Assembly (NCBI GenBank): GCA_045627605.1 | Contig: JAZQOA010000139.1 | Coordinates: forward strand, 1-64,000 | Direction: 5' to 3' | Source: RGIG5952 sp045627605 | GTDB taxonomy: Bacteria > Verrucomicrobiota > Kiritimatiellia > RFP12 > JAAYLN01 | Length of the DNA stretch: 64,000 bases | The notes under the pieces: generated by a model | The model's input: only the letters and a program-made list of their open reading frames with translations | The model's database searches: none | Told to the model about the DNA's origin: nothing | Translations under genes and position numbers: made by a program | Part shown: piece after piece, positions 60,995 through 64,000 of the stretch | Numbering within the stretch: position 1 is the stretch's first letter | Layout: the number at the start of each line of letters is the position of its first letter

Positions 60995-61306
60995 ATGGAA
61001 AAAGTGAAAATAACCGTGATGAAGACGGCGCGGTATGACGATCTCATCGCGAAATACGAAAATCCCATCGAGCATGCCTGCGGCATGAAGGTCGGCATGG
61101 TCTTTGTCGCGGAGGGCTGGAAAAAGCCCGAGGGGTTTTGCGACAGCGCATGGGAGTCGCTCTCCCCCTTTGTGATGGCGCTTGCCCACGGCGGCGGGGA
61201 CTTTTACGACGGCTGGATGAAGAACAAGAAGTCGGCCATGATCTCCTGCAACGACGGGTTCCGCCCGGTGTCGTTTTTGCTTGAAACGATAACAAACGCC
61301 GGTTAG
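60995..61306 (+). CDS. TIGR04076 family protein
   Basis: A 103-residue protein. It matches the family pattern: VKITVMKTARYDDLIAKYEN, then CGMKVGMVFV, KPEGFCDSAWESLSPFVMAL, AHGGG and SCNDGFRPVSFLLE. The family is small, mostly from anaerobes, and without known function; conserved cysteines suggest metal or cofactor binding. GGAGG precedes the ATG. Confidence 0.85.
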   Translation: MEKVKITVMKTARYDDLIAKYENPIEHACGMKVGMVFVAEGWKKPEGFCDSAWESLSPFVMALAHGGGDFYDGWMKNKKSAMISCNDGFRPVSFLLETITNAG

Positions 61307-61360
61307 GCGACGGCCTTTCCGCCTTTGCGCATCGGCTTGGGTTGTGGTAGGATAGGGAAT

Positions 61361-62428
61361 ATGAAAACAGACTTGGAATTTTTGGAAAAGCTTATTCGCA
61401 TCCCGTCCGTCTCGGCAGATGTCGCCGAGGTCAACCGGGCGGAGGAAGCCATGCGCGAGTATCTTGAGGCCCGCGGCGTCGCCTGCGTGATGGAGGAGTG
61501 CGAAGGTCGCAAGATCCTCTACGCCTCGACGCAGCCCGGCAAGGTGCAGGACTACATTCTCAACGCCCACCTCGACGTGGTGCCGGCCGAACCCTGGATG
61601 TTCGAGCCGCGCATCGACGGCGACATCATCTACGGGCGCGGCCCCGATGACTGCAAGGGGTGCGCCGTCGCGGTCGCCCAGGCGATTTGCGCACTGAACG
61701 GCAAGGCGAGCGTCGGCGCCATTTTCACCGCCGACGAGGAAATCGGCGGCCATACGACGGCCTACATGGTCAAGCTCGGCTATGCCGCCCGCAAACTCGT
61801 GGTGGTAGTCGACGGCGGCGAGTATTCGATCGTCTCCGCCGAAAAAGGCGTCCTCGACCTCGTTCTCAAAGGCAAGGGACGCGCCGCGCACTCCTCGACC
61901 CCGTGGTGCGGCGCGAACGCGATCGACGACCTCCTTGACGGCTACGCCAAGCTTCGCGCCGCATGGCCGAAGAATGCGCCGGGGGAGGATGGCGACCCCT
62001 GGTTCGACACGATGTCGGCGGACATCATCAAGGGGGGCACGGCGCACAACAAGGTGCCCGACGAGGCCGAGCTCCTTGTCAACATCCGCTTCACGAAGCC
62101 CGGCGACGAGGACCGCATCGAGAAGTTCGTCCGCGACACGACGGGACTCGAGGTTGTCCGCGACAGCCTCAGCATTCCGGTTTTCTGCGACGAGAACACC
62201 CCGGCGATCCTCGAGATGCGCGACGCGATGCGCAGGGCGTGGCCCGACCACGAGATCAAGTTCATCCGCATGTGCGGCGCCACGGACGCCCGCCACTTCG
62301 CCCTCAACCCCGCGCCAATCGCGATTACCGGCATACACGGCGGCAATTGCCACACCAAGGACGAGTGGGCCTCGATCTCGCACATCGGAGAGACGGCCTC
62401 GATGTTCGTGGACTTCATGGGCAAGTAG
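61361..62428 (+). CDS. M20 family metallopeptidase/deacylase
   Basis: A 355-residue enzyme with M20 metal sites: NAHLDVVPAEPW (His, Asp), GRGPDDCKGC (bridging Asp), TADEEIGGHT (catalytic Glu) and later the His in HGGNCHTKDEW. The dimerisation domain includes GRAAHSSTPWCGANAIDDLL. Related enzymes act as di/tripeptidases, succinyl-diaminopimelate desuccinylase or acetylornithine deacetylase; the substrate cannot be fixed. The start at 61361 follows a weak GGATAGGG element. Confidence 0.9.
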   Translation: MKTDLEFLEKLIRIPSVSADVAEVNRAEEAMREYLEARGVACVMEECEGRKILYASTQPGKVQDYILNAHLDVVPAEPWMFEPRIDGDIIYGRGPDDCKGCAVAVAQAICALNGKASVGAIFTADEEIGGHTTAYMVKLGYAARKLVVVVDGGEYSIVSAEKGVLDLVLKGKGRAAHSSTPWCGANAIDDLLDGYAKLRAAWPKNAPGEDGDPWFDTMSADIIKGGTAHNKVPDEAELLVNIRFTKPGDEDRIEKFVRDTTGLEVVRDSLSIPVFCDENTPAILEMRDAMRRAWPDHEIKFIRMCGATDARHFALNPAPIAITGIHGGNCHTKDEWASISHIGETASMFVDFMGK

Positions 62429-62444
62429 CGTCTGCCACGCCCCT

Positions 62445-62609
62445 AAACGATTCCGCGTCGATTTTGCCCCTCGGCTTCTCGCCTGGAAAGGATGGTGCCC
62501 GCTGGCCACGGCTTACGATCCTCTCGCGACGGCATCCGAGGCGGTTGGCACGGTGGATTTGCCCGCCGCGCCGGGGCAGCTCTTCCTGATTGAGATTGGC
62601 TCGCGTTAA
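62445..62609 (+). pseudogene. Orphan C-terminal coding fragment
   Basis: After the M20 gene the plus strand keeps protein-like sequence in one frame, ending EAVGTVDLPAAPGQLFLIEI then GSR and a TAA stop at 62607. It has no start or upstream domain. It looks like the last strand pair of a beta-sandwich domain from a lost enzyme. Evidence is only the composition and reading frame. Confidence 0.3.
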
Positions 62610-62645
62610 GCTTGTCGTTTGTCACATATGTTCTAAGGCAAAATC

Positions 62646-62999
62646 TCACATCAATTCATGAAACAGGTTGCGTAGTAACCAATACAGCAGAGTTGCGCTT
62701 AAAACGCATTTGCCAACAACGACATTTTTGCTGAATTTCGGCAGAATAATGAATAACACCATAAGCGGAATGGAAATGATCATGAATGGATTCGTTTTCC
62801 AGGCCTCGGCACCCCTCAAGTGCATCAAATGGTGTAATCCACGAAGAGTTCCACATCCAGGGCATTTATAACCTGTCAAAGCATAGAAAGGACATTTTGG
62901 AAACCATGTTATATCGGCTGGATTAAAACAATACAAGAAAACCAACCCCACGGTGCTGACGATTGATACCGTCAGCACCCATAGAAGCATTCTTCGCAT
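62646..62999 (-). CDS. DUF2752 small membrane protein
   Basis: A 117-residue protein with three hydrophobic helices and the DUF2752 core: FNPADITWFPKCPFYALTGY, KCPGCGTLRGLHHLMH, then EAWKTNPFM. The CPGCG motif is conserved in the family. Function unknown. It lies 4 bases after the zinc-ribbon/DUF4190-like gene on the same strand. Confidence 0.85.
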   Translation of the reverse strand: MRRMLLWVLTVSIVSTVGLVFLYCFNPADITWFPKCPFYALTGYKCPGCGTLRGLHHLMHLRGAEAWKTNPFMIISIPLMVLFIILPKFSKNVVVGKCVLSATLLYWLLRNLFHELM

Positions 63000-63003
63000 A
63001 GGA

Positions 63004-63363
63004 TTAATTTGCGGTCATGCCAATGGCAAAAATGGCAGAATAAGCAAGGAAGGTGATGGCACCCATAACAATGCCGAACCAGGCCCTGCCGATGCCAAGC
63101 TTGTCGGGATGTTTTTTGATGTCCTTGACCGCGACAATGCCAAGGATAATTGCGATGATTCCAACGAAAGGAAGCACCGAGAACAACCCCATGTAGCCTG
63201 CTGCGATTGCCCAGCCTGAACGGCCAATAGGAACCAGCATCTTTATGGCGTCATTTGTCCCTATCGTATCAACATGTGGTTTTGCTATGGTTGTCGCAAC
63301 TCCACATTTCACACAGACAACGGCCTCGTCTGCAATCTGCGCTCCACAATGTTGGCAAAACAT
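63004..63363 (-). CDS. Zinc-ribbon plus DUF4190-like membrane protein
   Basis: A 119-residue protein with an N-terminal zinc ribbon (MFCQHCGAQIADEAVVCVKC) and two C-terminal hydrophobic helices. These contain SGWAIAAGYMGLFSVLPFVG and AIILGIVAVKDIKKHPDKLG, the DUF4190 pattern. AAGGAG lies before the ATG. It follows the CD225-like gene by 14 bases and shares its zinc ribbon, so the pair arose from domain shuffling of one ribbon with different membrane anchors. Confidence 0.82.
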   Translation of the reverse strand: MFCQHCGAQIADEAVVCVKCGVATTIAKPHVDTIGTNDAIKMLVPIGRSGWAIAAGYMGLFSVLPFVGIIAIILGIVAVKDIKKHPDKLGIGRAWFGIVMGAITFLAYSAIFAIGMTAN

Positions 63364-63377
63364 GTTTCAACTCCTTG

Positions 63378-63986
63378 TTATTCCATTCCAAGCATGGTAG
63401 CGCCAACGTAAATTATACCCGCAATAGCTCCGACAATGACACTTGCTATGATCCAGCCAATCGCCTTCTTGGATGCGGATTTTGCACCTTCGATGTCGCC
63501 TTGTGCTAGTTTGGTGTTGACTTGCGAGGCATAGACTATTGCGACAATGCCGAAAGGCACGCAACAAATGACGGTTGTGAGGATCGCCTCCACCATGTGG
63601 TTTTTTACCATGGCGTTTGCGGCAGGATACTTACCCGCAACTGGAACACCACATTTTGTGCAGACGACAGCAGCGTCCGCAATTTGATTCCCGCAGTTTT
63701 TGCAGAACATGATTTCCCTTTCTTGTTTAGGACCATCCCGGTTTTCGCCTGTCCCGTTTCCCAACGTCAGCCGAGACGTTTCCGGGGCAGTTGAAATTGT
63801 TTCATCAATTTGAATCTTATCCGTTTTCACAACGGAAGATTCGTTTTCAAAAGAGCGGCTATCCCGATCATTGTAGGTTTCCGCGCCGCTGGCATTTTGC
63901 CGACGGCTACCACATTTGGGGCAGAACAGGACATTGTCTTCCAACCTTGCCCCGCATTTCCCGCAATACGTCCCGTTTTGAGGCAT
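63378..63986 (-). CDS. Double zinc-ribbon plus CD225/dispanin-like membrane protein
   Basis: Up to 202 residues. A first zinc ribbon (YCGKCGARLEDNVLFCPKCG) and an acidic linker (about 35-90) are followed by a second ribbon (MFCKNCGNQIADAAVVCTKC). Then comes a CD225-like helix pair with CCVPFGIVAIVYASQVNTKL, AQGDIEGAKSASKKA and a final helix. CD225 proteins in bacteria are poorly understood. An internal ATG at 63710 has its own AAAGGGA ribosome-binding site and gives a 110-residue form with one ribbon, which may be the true or an additional start. The upstream frame stays open to the window edge. Confidence 0.75.
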   Translation of the reverse strand: MPQNGTYCGKCGARLEDNVLFCPKCGSRRQNASGAETYNDRDSRSFENESSVVKTDKIQIDETISTAPETSRLTLGNGTGENRDGPKQEREIMFCKNCGNQIADAAVVCTKCGVPVAGKYPAANAMVKNHMVEAILTTVICCVPFGIVAIVYASQVNTKLAQGDIEGAKSASKKAIGWIIASVIVGAIAGIIYVGATMLGME

Positions 63987-64000
63987 CCGGGGCTCAGGTT

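Noticed and set aside
1..64000. CRISPR arrays, insertion sequences, rRNA genes
   Set aside because: No regularly spaced repeat array, no transposase and no rRNA-like sequence were seen. The only tandem repeats are the short ones listed.

Overview
The window is a GC-rich bacterial chromosome segment. It most resembles a PVC-superphylum, gut-type anaerobe (Kiritimatiellota/Lentisphaerota-like). This is inferred from the mix of FAD-linked oxidoreductases, GH2/GH20 enzymes, a mandelate-racemase-type dehydratase, a split transketolase, zinc-ribbon small membrane proteins and a type III secretion chaperone. There is no rRNA to settle taxonomy. Recognisable promoters use a TTGCAA/TTGCCC-like -35 box and TATAAT, and several genes have an extended TGCTATAAT -10 box.

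Left part (1-8406): housekeeping genes. On the minus strand are DnaG primase (cut by the window edge), CvpA and a TPR lipoprotein. After a 430-base intergenic stretch with a hairpin and a short tandem repeat come, on the plus strand, an S1-domain protein, an unknown protein, a class B penicillin-binding protein and an FtsW/RodA polymerase.

Centre-left (8407-22434): the most unusual region. A 230-base leader with two mutually exclusive folds, one ending in a U-tract terminator, precedes a tight six-gene operon. The genes encode an FHA/GYF/zinc-ribbon TRAFAC-type GTPase, a GAP1-N2-like membrane protein, a 1039-residue membrane protein, a MotA/TolQ/ExbB-type channel and two single-pass ExbD/MotB-like partners. 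The layout suggests a trans-envelope, ion-driven, GTPase-controlled machine, possibly a conflict or stress system (inference). Behind it lies a patch of duplicated zinc-ribbon/TM2 genes, a secreted CxxCxGxG protein, truncated paralogues and an orphan transporter tail, so this is an unstable accessory region.

Centre (22612-49023): a beta-helix protein, tRNA-Arg(CCU) with a nearby copy of its 3' end, ribosomal protein L28, and then carbohydrate and general metabolism. This includes an SGNH hydrolase, FAD oxidoreductase, large glycosidase-like protein, Fic protein, purple-acid-phosphatase-like enzyme, Nif3, tRNA nucleotidyltransferase, uracil-DNA glycosylase, GH20, split transketolase, TIM-barrel isomerase, ApbE, GH2, MATE pump, M16 protease, DgoD-like dehydratase and SDR.

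Right part (49163-64000): a J-domain protein directly followed by a CesT-like type III secretion chaperone, which reads as an effector-chaperone pair. Then come a small secreted Pro/His-rich protein with its own promoter and terminator, a type-2 isoleucyl-tRNA synthetase, an AAA/DUF4143 ATPase with paired inverted repeats upstream, a glycerol-3-phosphate-oxidation-like trio (DUF1667, GlpB-like, GlpA-like), a second GH20, a TIGR04076 protein, an M20 peptidase and three small cysteine-motif membrane proteins (DUF2752, DUF4190-like, CD225-like).
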